The notes under the pieces are model-generated. The model did no database searches. It was not told where the DNA came from and saw only the letters and a program-made list of their open reading frames with translations. The translations under genes and the position numbers were made by a program. From an uncultured Collinsella sp. (GTDB taxonomy: Bacteria > Actinomycetota > Coriobacteriia > Coriobacteriales > Coriobacteriaceae), in assembly GCA_900541035.1 (NCBI GenBank), contig UQIN01000009.1, positions 17,020 to 81,019 of the forward strand: DNA of 64,000 nt. The letters are read 5' to 3'. Each line of letters starts with the position of its first letter. Position 1 is the first letter of the stretch. Below are positions 18,761 through 26,729 of the stretch, one piece after another.

Positions 18761-19351
18761 ATGGCCGATTCCATTAACTACCAGCTTGCCAAGTTCGTCG
18801 CCAGCTATGGCAAGGTTTCGCAGATTCCCGAGTCCACCTGCCCCGAGGTGAGCTTTGTCGGCCGCTCCAACGTGGGCAAGTCGTCGATTATGAACAAGCT
18901 ATTTGGCCGCAAGAACCTAGTCAAGGTTTCCAGTACGCCGGGCAAGACGAGCAACATCAACTTCTTTGAGGCCGACGACGTGCATTTCGTGGACCTGCCG
19001 GGTTACGGTTTCGCCCGTCGCTCCAAGGCCGAGCGCGACCGCTGGGCCGAGCTTATCGGCGACTTTTTCGACTCCGAGCGCAGCTTTAACTTGGTCGTCT
19101 CGCTGGTGGACATTCGTCACGATCCCAGCAAGCTCGATCATGACATGATCGACTACCTGCAGGGCAATGAGTTCAACTTTATCGTCTGCCTCACCAAGGC
19201 CGACAAGCTCAGTCGCACCCAGCAGGCCCGCCAGGCAGCAGCCATCAAAAAGCAGCTCAACGTTCCGGCCGAGAACGTAATCATCACAAGCTCCCAGACC
19301 GGCACCGGCATCGACGAACTCAAAAAGCGCATCGCCGAGGCTTGCCTCTAG
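18761..19351 (+). CDS. engB: Ribosome-biogenesis GTPase YsxC/EngB
   Basis: 196 aa TrmE-Era-family GTPase acting late in large-subunit assembly. G1 VGRSNVGKSSIMNKLFG, G2 STPGKTSNINFF, G3 VDLPGYGFARRSK, G4 CLTKADKL. ATG at 18761 with AGGAG at 18751-18755. Follows mtnN by 38 bp. Confidence 0.94.
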   Translation: MADSINYQLAKFVASYGKVSQIPESTCPEVSFVGRSNVGKSSIMNKLFGRKNLVKVSSTPGKTSNINFFEADDVHFVDLPGYGFARRSKAERDRWAELIGDFFDSERSFNLVVSLVDIRHDPSKLDHDMIDYLQGNEFNFIVCLTKADKLSRTQQARQAAAIKKQLNVPAENVIITSSQTGTGIDELKKRIAEACL

Positions 19352-19387
19352 TAAGGGTTCTTGGCAGGCAATAGTTTGCATCTATCT

Positions 19388-19440
19388 ATATCACCCCAGT
19401 GATAGTTATTGGTACACTATCACTGGGGTGATATTTTTTG
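19388..19440. promoter_or_regulatory. Double palindromic operator / terminator hairpin upstream of the DUF3990 module
   Basis: Perfect 18-bp inverted repeat (19388-19405 and 19417-19434) followed by T6. Each arm is itself a dyad: TATCAC-CCCA-GTGATA and TATCAC-TGGG-GTGATA, i.e. two 6-4-6 sites, as expected for dimers of an XRE-type HTH regulator. It may also terminate engB. The HTH protein at 20103-20801 is the obvious candidate binder. Confidence 0.6.
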
Positions 19441-19453
19441 TTTGGAGGTCGAT

Positions 19454-20137
19454 ATGGAGCTTTGGCACGGGTCGGAGGTTGTTGTCGAGCATCCGTCGTT
19501 GGATAAATGCAGACAATTCAATGACTATGGGTGTGGGTTTTATTGCACGCCACATGAGGAAATGGCAATGGAGTGGGCATGTCGGACTGAGTCTGATGGC
19601 ATTGCAAATCGATATGAGCTCGATATGGATGGTCTCGCAGTCTTGGATTTGGAGTCCGGGGAGTTTTCAATTCTCAATTGGCTTGCGATTTTGGCTAACA
19701 ATAGGGAGTTCAATGTTTCGACACCGCTGGCGCGCGAAGGACTTCGCTATCTGCTGGATAACTGCCTGATTGATATTTCTCCCTATGACGTAATTCGAGG
19801 TTATCGCGCCGACGACTCCTATTTTTCGTTTGCAAGACAGTTTGTCAGCGGCATGATCTCGCTCAGGCAGCTGCAACGTATCATGCGCTTGGGTGATTTG
19901 GGTATCCAATATGCTCTTATGAGCGAGTGCGCATTTTCGGCGATTAGATTCTGCGATTGGAAGCAGGCTTTGGGGTCTGAGTTTTATCCCAAGCGTTTTG
20001 AGCGAGAGCAGAATGCTCGACGCAAATACTTGGATACGGTTAACGGGTTCGATTCCGAAGGTATCGACATTAGGGATTTAATGGCAGGGAGGGTTGATTT
20101 AAATGATCCAAGAGTTAACGGATTGTGGGCCGAGTAG
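19454..20137 (+). CDS. DUF3990-family protein (putative ADP-ribosyltransferase-like toxin)
   Basis: 227 aa. The N-terminal block MELWHGSEVVVEHPSL, then DYGCGFYCTPHEEMAMEWA and the block YELDMDGLAVLDLESGEFSI, match my memory of DUF3990 (PF13151), a family placed near ADP-ribosyltransferase-like folds. ATG at 19454 with GGAGG 5 bases upstream; the longer frame from 19409 would begin inside the operator. It overlaps the next gene by 35 bases. Codon and base composition are more AT-rich than the neighbours, suggesting transfer. With the DUF3791-like/HTH partner it forms a probable toxin-antitoxin or defence module. Activity is inferred, not shown. Confidence 0.75.
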   Translation: MELWHGSEVVVEHPSLDKCRQFNDYGCGFYCTPHEEMAMEWACRTESDGIANRYELDMDGLAVLDLESGEFSILNWLAILANNREFNVSTPLAREGLRYLLDNCLIDISPYDVIRGYRADDSYFSFARQFVSGMISLRQLQRIMRLGDLGIQYALMSECAFSAIRFCDWKQALGSEFYPKRFEREQNARRKYLDTVNGFDSEGIDIRDLMAGRVDLNDPRVNGLWAE

Positions 20138-20801
20138 GACATACCCCGTCTACTACCTCGAGGATGCAATGAACAACCTCGGCGACTGCTTTGACTATGC
20201 CGTTAACGATTATGGAGCAGAAGGATCGGAAGTTGCTGAACTCTTTTGCCTGAGCGGCGTAGCTCGCGAGTTCGAACGCGGCAACGCATGGGTCGTATCG
20301 GGAAAATCGGGCGTTGAGCTGTTCGCGCTTATCGCTGAAAGGTCCGGCTATCAGAGCGGGTCTATACCGGATCGCAGCTATCGTTTTGAGAAGACGCCAG
20401 AGTATTGGACAGGCTGGATACTGGCATATCTGCAGTGGCGTTTAGGGGAGTCTTTCGAAGACCTGCTGCATGTCGTTCCGTTTGACGCACTGCGCAGTCT
20501 GTACTATCCCTGGCATGAAGCCTCGGAGGAACGCGTGGCTCGCCTCGTCTGCGATATGGCGAAAAAAGCGTCCAGGCAAACCAAACTTGCGTTAGCAAGA
20601 AAGAAGCTTAAGAAAACCCAACAAGACCTGGCATACGAATCGGGCGTGTCCCTCCGCTCAATCCAAATGTACGAACAACGCCAGAGAAACATCAACGAAG
20701 CCTCGGTAACAACCGTAAGGGATATAGCAAAAGCCCTACACTGCAACATCGAAGACCTCCTAGAGCCAGTCTTCGAATACAAGGAAACCAGCGCCGCCTA
20801 A
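20103..20801 (+). CDS. DUF3791-like / XRE helix-turn-helix fusion, putative antitoxin
   Basis: 232 aa. The N-terminal part (residues 25-85: DCFDYAVNDYGAEGSEVAEL, then FCLSGVAREFERGNAWVVSG) resembles DUF3791, the small protein usually found next to DUF3990. The C-terminal part (about 155-225) is an HTH_3 domain: LALARKKLKKTQQDLAYESG and VSLRSIQMYEQRQRNINEAS. AGGGAGG precedes the ATG at 20103; the 35-bp overlap with the upstream gene suggests coupling. The HTH probably binds the paired dyads at 19388-19434 and autoregulates the module. Confidence 0.75.
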   Translation: MIQELTDCGPSRTYPVYYLEDAMNNLGDCFDYAVNDYGAEGSEVAELFCLSGVAREFERGNAWVVSGKSGVELFALIAERSGYQSGSIPDRSYRFEKTPEYWTGWILAYLQWRLGESFEDLLHVVPFDALRSLYYPWHEASEERVARLVCDMAKKASRQTKLALARKKLKKTQQDLAYESGVSLRSIQMYEQRQRNINEASVTTVRDIAKALHCNIEDLLEPVFEYKETSAA

Positions 20802-20938
20802 ACCAGGCACGCAGCCGATGCCCGCCTCTAGGAAGTGCTCCAGCCTAGCAAGAGCCCCTACCAATAAAAGCCAAACTATCAGCCCGGCGACTTTCCAGAG
20901 CGTAGGTCCCTGTAGCCGCCGCCGGCGAAGTTAACATA

Positions 20939-21065
20939 GGGGAGGCCAGGGGGCTTTGCCCCCAAATCTTTCCGCAGGACGGCAGGACCCCCGCCGCACG
21001 AAGTGCGCAGCTGGGGTCCTGCCATGTCCGAGGACGATTTGGGGGCAAAGCCCCCTGGCCTCCCC
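20939..21065 (-). repeat. Long hairpin with conserved internal loop, family I, copy 2 (inverted)
   Basis: Perfect 29-bp outer arms (20939-20967 and 21037-21065) with a sequence unrelated to copy 1. On the minus strand the loop reads CGTCCTCGGACAT (21024-21036) and GTCCTGCGGAAAG (20968-20980), nearly identical to copy 1. Inner 11-bp stem GGCAGGACCCC / GGGGTCCTGCC. It lies between the convergent HTH gene (ends 20801) and thrB (ends 21087). Confidence 0.85.
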
Positions 21066-21086
21066 GGCGAGTATACGGGACGGCGA

Positions 21087-21968
21087 CTACAGGTATTCGA
21101 TCTGGGCGCCTTCCGTGTCGCACGTCAGAATATGCGTATCACACTTGGGGAACTGTTCACGCAGTTTGACCTGCAGGAACTTTGCCACGATGGTGTCGTC
21201 GGTCACAGCCATGAGGGTCGAGCCGGAGCCACTGATCCAGATGGTCTTGGCGCCTCCGTTAAGGCAGGTGTCGCGCACAGCGTTGTAGTCGGGGATGAGG
21301 CGGCGACGATAGGGCTCCTGAATGCGGTCGTCATTAGCGGCGGCAATCAGGTCCAGATCGCCGGTCTCCAGGCCGCGCGTCATGCCGGCGATGCGGCCCA
21401 TTTGCCATACGGCGGTGGAGAGTGGAATCTCCTGCGGCACAACCTTGCGCGCCTCGCTCGTATGCACCTCGTAGGGCGGAATCACGGTAATAAAACGCAA
21501 GCGATCGCTCACCTCGTAGCGCAGGCACTGGGGAAGCGAATCGGTCGGCGTAAAGGAGCAGACGGCGCCGCCCAGGATAGCGGGGGCGACGTTATCGGGA
21601 TGCCCTTCGACCTCGGTGGCAATGCGGACGAGCTCGGCGCGGTCGACGGTGTGGCCCGTCAGCGCGGCGGCAGCCATGATGCCGGCGACGACGCAGGTGG
21701 AGCTTGAGCCCAGGCCGCGGGCGACGGGCACGTCGGTCTGAATGTCGATAGCGACGGGGAAGGCCGGCTCGCCCCATGCGGCCAGTGCATCCACAAAGCT
21801 CACATAGACCAGGTTATTCTCGTTTTGGAACTCCTCGGGGCAGCCCGTGATGGTGAGCTTGTCGGCGCGCTCGAAGGTGAAGTGCGAGTAGAGACTGACG
21901 GCCATGCCGAGGGTATCGTAGCCGATGCCTAGGTTGGCGCTGGTTGCTGGGACGGTGATTTTGATCAT
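21087..21968 (-). CDS. thrB: Homoserine kinase
   Basis: 293 aa GHMP-family kinase that phosphorylates homoserine for threonine synthesis. N-terminal TVPATSANLGIGYDTLGMAV, phosphate-binding loop DVPVARGLGSSSTCVVAG, and C-terminal TIWISGSGSTLMAV. The ATG at 21968 follows AGGAGGACCCAC. The upstream in-frame extension to 22040 translates the long hairpin and is not real. Downstream of thrC but separated by a terminator and a hairpin, so it may have its own promoter. Confidence 0.94.
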   Translation of the reverse strand: MIKITVPATSANLGIGYDTLGMAVSLYSHFTFERADKLTITGCPEEFQNENNLVYVSFVDALAAWGEPAFPVAIDIQTDVPVARGLGSSSTCVVAGIMAAAALTGHTVDRAELVRIATEVEGHPDNVAPAILGGAVCSFTPTDSLPQCLRYEVSDRLRFITVIPPYEVHTSEARKVVPQEIPLSTAVWQMGRIAGMTRGLETGDLDLIAAANDDRIQEPYRRRLIPDYNAVRDTCLNGGAKTIWISGSGSTLMAVTDDTIVAKFLQVKLREQFPKCDTHILTCDTEGAQIEYL

Positions 21969-21982
21969 GTGGGTCCTCCTGG

Positions 21983-22094
21983 GCGGGTCTGGCCGTTTAG
22001 TTCGCTGCTCGGGCAGTCCTGGCTCGCTCGGAAAGCACATTAAGTGCTTTCCGGCTCGTGCGGAACTCGCGACGAACTAAACGGCCAGACCCGC
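21983..22094. repeat. Long hairpin with asymmetric internal loop between thrC and thrB
   Basis: Perfect 22-bp outer arms (21983-22004 and 22073-22094), internal loop of 24 nt against 19 nt, and a 10-bp inner stem CGGAAAGCAC / GTGCTTTCCG around ATTAA. The loop contains CTCGGGCA and TGCGGAA, recalling family I loops (CTCGGACA, TGCGGAA), but the match is weak. It lies between the thrC terminator and the thrB RBS. Confidence 0.7.
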
Positions 22095-22123
22095 TCGCAT
22101 GCTCGTCATTATCCCAAAAGCTA

Positions 22124-22162
22124 AATAAAAAGAAGGTGCGCCGGCTTTCGCCGGCGCTTAAT
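22124..22162 (-). terminator. Rho-independent terminator after thrC
   Basis: On the minus strand GCGCCGGC-GAAA-GCCGGCGC followed by ACCTTCTTTTTATTT, starting about 8 bases after the thrC stop. Confidence 0.85.
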
Positions 22163-22169
22163 AAGGGAT

Positions 22170-23687
22170 CTAGTTGGTGCTCATTCGTTTTGCTGCAGAC
22201 TCTACGTAGCTTGCCATCTCATCGACGTCACAGACGTCTTCGAAGCGGACGGGTTTGGACTCGAGCTCGGCGAGCTGGGTCGGGGCGACCGTGTTGGTGG
22301 CCTGCTCGAGCACGCGCATGGCCTCAAAATCATCCTCGGGAACGTCGAGCCCCAGGGCGTCGCAGCAGGCGCGCGGGAACTTGTAGGGGCTGGCGGTCGA
22401 AAGCAGCACGCGGGCCTTGGCGCCCTCGGCGGGAGCGACCTGCTCGAAGACGTGATAACCGCAAGCGGTGTGCGGGTCGATCACGTAGCCGTTCGCATCC
22501 CAGCAACTCTTGATGGCAGCGCGGACCTCGTCCTCGCTGGCCCAACCGCAGCCAAAGACGCTCTGGATCTTTGCCAGCAGGTCGGCGGGAACCTCGTAGC
22601 GACCAGTCTGTGCCAGCTGCTCCATAAGGCCGGCAACGAGCTCGCAGTCGCCATCGGACAGGAAGTACAGCATGCGCTCCAGGTTAGAGCTGATGAGGAT
22701 GTCCATCGACGGCGAGATGGTCGTGAAGAACGGACGGTTGCGGTCGTAGACGCCGGTGGTCAGGAAGTCGGCGAGCACGTTGTTCTTGTCGCTGGCCACG
22801 ACGAGTTTGGCGACGGGCAGACCCATGCGCTTGGCATAGTAGCCGGCCAGGATGTCGCCAAAATTGCCGGTCGGTACGCAGAACTCCACGGCGTCGCCGG
22901 CCTCGATGGCGCCGGCGCGCAACAGCTGCGCATAGGCGGCAAAGTAGTAGACGACCTGCGGCACCAGACGGCCGACGTTGATGGAGTTGGCGCTCGAAAG
23001 CACAGTGCCAGCGGCCTCCAGGCGCTCGGCAAGCTCCTTATCGGCAAAGATGCGCTTGACGGCGCTCTGGGCGTCGTCAAAGTTGCCGCGGATGCCGCAG
23101 ACGGCGACGTTATCGCCCTCCTGCGTGGACATCTGCAAGTTCTGAACGCGGCTGACCTTGCCCTCGGGATAAAAAACGGTGATGCCCGTGCCCGGAGCGT
23201 CGGCAAAACCGGCGAGCGCGGCCTTGCCCGTGTCGCCCGACGTGGCGGTGACGATCATGATGCGCTCGGCGCCGCCGTCCTTGGCGGAAGTGCGGGCCAT
23301 CAGACGGGGGAGCATCTGCAGAGCGACGTCCTTGAAGGCGCTCGTGGGGCCGCCAAAGAGCTCCATCACATAGGTCTGAGGGGCGTCGGCGCCCGGCGCG
23401 GCGTCGAGTTTGACGAGCGGCGTGACCTCTTCACTCGCAAACGTGCCGCGGTATGCCTCGTCGACACACGCCGAAATTTCTTCGGCCGTGTAATCATTCA
23501 GTAACATTTCCAACACATCTTGAGCGATTTCAAAGTACGATTTATCTGCAAGCGAGCTGATATCGACCTGCTGGGTGCCGAGCTCGTCCGAGACAAACAA
23601 ACCCCCGTCGGGAGCGATGCCGGTACGGATTGCCACCTTACTTGAGCACGATAAAGTGCGTCCTCGTGTACTATGATAAGTTCCCAT
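22170..23687 (-). CDS. thrC: Threonine synthase
   Basis: 505 aa PLP enzyme converting O-phosphohomoserine to threonine. PLP lysine in MELFGGPTSAFKDVALQMLP; phosphate-binding SGDTGKAALAGFAD; NFGDILAGYYAKRMGLPVAK typical of the long (class I) type. Start taken at the ATG at 23687 (MGTYHSTRG), with GAGGAG upstream; the frame continues to 23732 without an RBS. Divergent from the aspartokinase gene with 104 bp between them, suggesting shared control of the aspartate family. Confidence 0.94.
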   Translation of the reverse strand: MGTYHSTRGRTLSCSSKVAIRTGIAPDGGLFVSDELGTQQVDISSLADKSYFEIAQDVLEMLLNDYTAEEISACVDEAYRGTFASEEVTPLVKLDAAPGADAPQTYVMELFGGPTSAFKDVALQMLPRLMARTSAKDGGAERIMIVTATSGDTGKAALAGFADAPGTGITVFYPEGKVSRVQNLQMSTQEGDNVAVCGIRGNFDDAQSAVKRIFADKELAERLEAAGTVLSSANSINVGRLVPQVVYYFAAYAQLLRAGAIEAGDAVEFCVPTGNFGDILAGYYAKRMGLPVAKLVVASDKNNVLADFLTTGVYDRNRPFFTTISPSMDILISSNLERMLYFLSDGDCELVAGLMEQLAQTGRYEVPADLLAKIQSVFGCGWASEDEVRAAIKSCWDANGYVIDPHTACGYHVFEQVAPAEGAKARVLLSTASPYKFPRACCDALGLDVPEDDFEAMRVLEQATNTVAPTQLAELESKPVRFEDVCDVDEMASYVESAAKRMSTN

Positions 23688-23791
23688 ATAACACTGCTCC
23701 TCGGATGCCTTGGTCCCAATCGGTGAAACCATGGTATCAGAGCGCGCAAAATAGGTTCGCAGAGGCTTTTTAGAAAGGTAACCTCCAGCCC

Positions 23792-25180
23792 ATGATTAAG
23801 ATTGCCAAGTTTGGCGGCTCGTCGGTCGCCGACGCCGAACACTTCAAAAAGATCAAGGCCATCGTCGACGCCGACCCTGCCCGCCGTTTTGTGGTGGTTT
23901 CCGCCTGCGGCCGCCGCTTTAAGGGCGACACCAAGGTGACCGACCTGCTCTATCTGGTCAATGCGCACGTTAAGTACCACGTGTCGTGTGAGGAGCTGCT
24001 CGAGGACATCGGCCAGCGCTATTTTGATATCGCTGATGAGTTGGAGCTCACCTATCCCATCCGTGAGGAGTTCGCGGCCTTTGCCGAGCGCGCCCGCTCG
24101 GGCGGCTACTCCACCGAGGAGCTTGTGAGCCGTGGCGAGTACTTTACCGCTCGCCTGATGGCTGAGTACCTGGGCCTACCGTTCCTGGACGCCGCGACGG
24201 TTGTGGCGTTCCATCACGACGGTACGCTCAGCATGAATCGCACCTCCGAGCTGGTGCAGGAGTATGGCCAGCAGGGCGGCTTCGTTATGCCTGGCTTCTA
24301 CGGCGCGACGCGCGAGGGCCAGATCAAGCTGCTCGATCGAGGCGGTGGCGATATCTCGGGCTCGATCTTGGCCAAGTGCCTGGGCGCCGACCTGTACGAG
24401 AACTGGACCGACGTCTCGGGCTTCTATTCTGCCGATCCGCGTATTGTTCCCGAGGCTCAGCCCATTGCGCGCGTTACCTACGAGGAGCTGCGCGAGCTTT
24501 CGTACATGGGCGCAAGCGTCCTGCACGAGGAGGCCGTGTTCCCCGTGCGCGAGGCGGGTATTCCGCTGGTCATCAAGAACACCAATGCGCCGCAGGACCC
24601 CGGTACCATCATTAGCGAGACGGCTGATGAGGGCGAGGCGGAGCCCATCATTACCGGCGTGACCGGCAAGCGCGGCTTTGTCGCCATCAACGTTGCCCGC
24701 GACCGCACCAAGCCCCGCGTTGGCTTTATGCGCCGTGCGCTTTCGGTGTTCGAACGCTATGACGTTTCCGTCGAGCACATGCCCACCGGTGTCGACCGTT
24801 TTGGCGCCGTGGTGCAGGAGCAGGACGTGCACGATTCGCTGTACTCGCTCGTTGGTGACATTCAGCAGGAGGTCGAGCCGCTCGAGATCGAGGTTGTCGA
24901 GGGTCTGGCGCTCATCGCGACCGTCGGCCGTAACCTGCGCGGTCGTGCAGGCATCTCGGGCCACCTGTTTGGCATGCTTGGCCAGGCCGGCGTGAGCGTG
25001 CGCATGATTTCGCAGAGCTGTGACGAGATCAATATCATTATCGGTGTCGAGGAGAAGGACTTCGACCTTGCGATTCGGACCATTTACCGCGCCTTCTCCG
25101 ATGAGAACGGCATTGTGAAGGTCTCCGATCTGGAGGCTCCCGCGCCGGCCGATCCCACCCTGGCCGCGCTCAAAAAGTAG
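23792..25180 (+). CDS. lysC: Aspartate kinase
   Basis: 462 aa. Catalytic amino-acid-kinase domain (1-290) with MIKIAKFGGSSVADAEHFKK and GGGDISGSILAKCLGADLYE, then two ACT domains (about 310-450; VSVRMISQSCDEINIIIGVE), which normally mediate feedback inhibition by lysine and/or threonine. First step of aspartate-family synthesis; asd follows. Start after AGAAAGGTAACC. Terminated by the hairpin at 25190-25222. Confidence 0.94.
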   Translation: MIKIAKFGGSSVADAEHFKKIKAIVDADPARRFVVVSACGRRFKGDTKVTDLLYLVNAHVKYHVSCEELLEDIGQRYFDIADELELTYPIREEFAAFAERARSGGYSTEELVSRGEYFTARLMAEYLGLPFLDAATVVAFHHDGTLSMNRTSELVQEYGQQGGFVMPGFYGATREGQIKLLDRGGGDISGSILAKCLGADLYENWTDVSGFYSADPRIVPEAQPIARVTYEELRELSYMGASVLHEEAVFPVREAGIPLVIKNTNAPQDPGTIISETADEGEAEPIITGVTGKRGFVAINVARDRTKPRVGFMRRALSVFERYDVSVEHMPTGVDRFGAVVQEQDVHDSLYSLVGDIQQEVEPLEIEVVEGLALIATVGRNLRGRAGISGHLFGMLGQAGVSVRMISQSCDEINIIIGVEEKDFDLAIRTIYRAFSDENGIVKVSDLEAPAPADPTLAALKK

Positions 25181-25189
25181 CGACTGCTC

Positions 25190-25222
25190 GGTAGATTTTT
25201 GGGTCATGTCTCAAAAATCTAC
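25190..25222 (+). terminator. Terminator-like hairpin after lysC (GGTAGATTTTT element, copy 2)
   Basis: 11-bp perfect stem GTAGATTTTTG / CAAAAATCTAC with loop GGTCATGTCT. It lacks a T-tract after the stem. Similar to the hairpin at 5739-5770, so it may be a small repeated element used as a 3' end. Confidence 0.6.
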
Positions 25223-25353
25223 GGCGGGGCGTTTCGTTTCGGTTTCGTTTCGACGGGGCGGGTTTCATGCCCGCCCTGTTCTTGTATAAACTGGCAACAA
25301 TAATCGGCCTGCTCGGCGTGCGGGCAAAAGCCACAACCTTTAAAGGGGGAAGC

Positions 25354-26379
25354 ATGAAACAGTACACGGTTGCTATTTTGGGCGCGACGGGAGCCGTGGG
25401 CACCCAGATGCTCGAGTGCCTCAACGAGCAGGAGTTCCCGGTCGGCAAGCTCAAGCTGTTGGCAAGCGCACGCTCCGCGGGCAAGACCGTCGAGTTCCGC
25501 GGCGAGCAAATCGTGATCGAAGAGGCTTGCCCCGAGGCCTTTGAGGGCTGTGACATTGTGCTTGGCGCTGCCGGCGACGATATCGCCAAGGAATTGCTGC
25601 CCGAGGCCGTAAAGCGCGGCGCCGTCGTGGTCGACAACAGCCATGCCTTCCGCATGGATCCCGAGGTGCCGCTGGTCGTGCCCGAGATCAATGCCGACGA
25701 CATCAAGTGGCATCACGGCCTTATCGCCAACCCCAACTGCGCGACCATCATCGGCCTGGTTCCCACGTGGCCGCTGCATCAGCTTGCCGGCGTGAAGCGC
25801 ATGATCGTCTCGACGTATCAGGCGGCTTCTGGTGCCGGTGCTCCCGGTATGGCCGAGCTCGAAGCGCAGCTTGCTGCCCTGGGCCGTGGCGAGGAGATTC
25901 CCGAGCCGCGCGCATTTGCCGCCCAGCTGGCGAGCAACCTGATTCCGCAGATTGGCGGCGTCAAGGAGGAGGGCTTTACCTCTGAGGAGATGAAGCTACA
26001 AAACGAGGGCCGTAAGATCATGCACCTGCCCGAGCTGCGCGTGAACTGCACCTGCGTGCGCGTGCCTGTGCTGCGCTCGCACTCCGAGAGCATTACGCTC
26101 GAGTTCGAGCGTGACATTACGGTTGACGAGGCCCGTGTTGCGCTGGCTGCCGCTCCGGGCGTGAAGCTGGTTGACGACATGAGCGCCGAGGATGCGCACG
26201 ACCGCTTCCCCATGCCGATGGATACGTCCGATCAGGACCTGATTTGGGTCGGTCGCGTGCGCCGCGACATCTCGAACCCGGAGGCCGCGCGTGGCATTAC
26301 CTTCTGGTGCTGCGGTGACCAAATCCGTAAGGGCGCGGCAACCAACGCCGTCCAGATCGCTAAGCTGCTCTGCGAGTAG
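25354..26379 (+). CDS. asd: Aspartate-semialdehyde dehydrogenase
   Basis: 341 aa. Reduces aspartyl phosphate from LysC to aspartate semialdehyde. NADP-binding TVAILGATGAVGTQMLE, active-site Cys in IANPNCATIIGLV, and RVPVLRSHSESITLEF with the catalytic His region. The ATG at 25354 follows AAGGGGGAAGC; the frame upstream to 25267 covers the GGGCGGG / CCCGCCC hairpin of the leader (near 25255-25276). Followed by a long family I hairpin. Confidence 0.95.
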   Translation: MKQYTVAILGATGAVGTQMLECLNEQEFPVGKLKLLASARSAGKTVEFRGEQIVIEEACPEAFEGCDIVLGAAGDDIAKELLPEAVKRGAVVVDNSHAFRMDPEVPLVVPEINADDIKWHHGLIANPNCATIIGLVPTWPLHQLAGVKRMIVSTYQAASGAGAPGMAELEAQLAALGRGEEIPEPRAFAAQLASNLIPQIGGVKEEGFTSEEMKLQNEGRKIMHLPELRVNCTCVRVPVLRSHSESITLEFERDITVDEARVALAAAPGVKLVDDMSAEDAHDRFPMPMDTSDQDLIWVGRVRRDISNPEAARGITFWCCGDQIRKGAATNAVQIAKLLCE

Positions 26380-26729
26380 TGTGACCTGTCCGGCGGGGGC
26401 CGGGCTCAGTTTTCAGAACGTCCTCGACCATGTGTGGCGCCTTGTCCTGCTCCTTCGGAGCCGCGGACAAGGCGCCACACTGGTCTGCGGAGTGTTCTGA
26501 AAACTGAGCCCGGCCCCCGCCTGCGGTGACGCTGCTGCAAGCGGCCTGCGATGGGGTCGTTGTTGGTTGAGGCCGCTGGGCTGATGTGGGGGCGCGTGGC
26601 TGTTGCGGGCCCTGGTCCCGGCGGCGGCCTCGGCGCTTTGCGCCTGCCGCCTGGGGTGACTTTGGGGTCGATTGGGGTTGTCTGCACAATTCGCGGTATT
26701 ATGTTGCGGAGTTTTGAAAGGAGCCGCTG
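26380..26729. other. 350-bp intergenic region between asd and ogt
   Basis: Mostly the long hairpin 26392-26521, then about 200 bp of GC-rich sequence with no supported ORF leading to the ogt RBS (AAGGAG near 26717-26722). Confidence 0.6.
26392..26521 (+). repeat. Long hairpin with conserved internal loop, family I, copy 3
   Basis: Perfect 28-bp outer arms (26392-26419 and 26494-26521). Side A GTCCTCGACCAT (12 nt) and side B TGGTCTGCGGAGT (13 nt), the same lengths and largely the same sequence as copy 1; inner 16-bp stem GTGTGGCGCCTTGTCC / GGACAAGGCGCCACAC. Starts 12 bases after the asd stop. Arm and inner stem sequences are unrelated to the other copies. Confidence 0.85.

Noticed and set aside
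21003..21707. 234-aa plus-strand frame over the thrB 3' half and hairpin
   Set aside because: Runs through the family I hairpin and antisense to thrB; composition is that of a shadow frame.
23688..23791. Lysine riboswitch or T-box upstream of lysC
   Set aside because: The thrC-lysC gap is only 104 bp and shared by divergent promoters, too short for either element, and no conserved core was seen.
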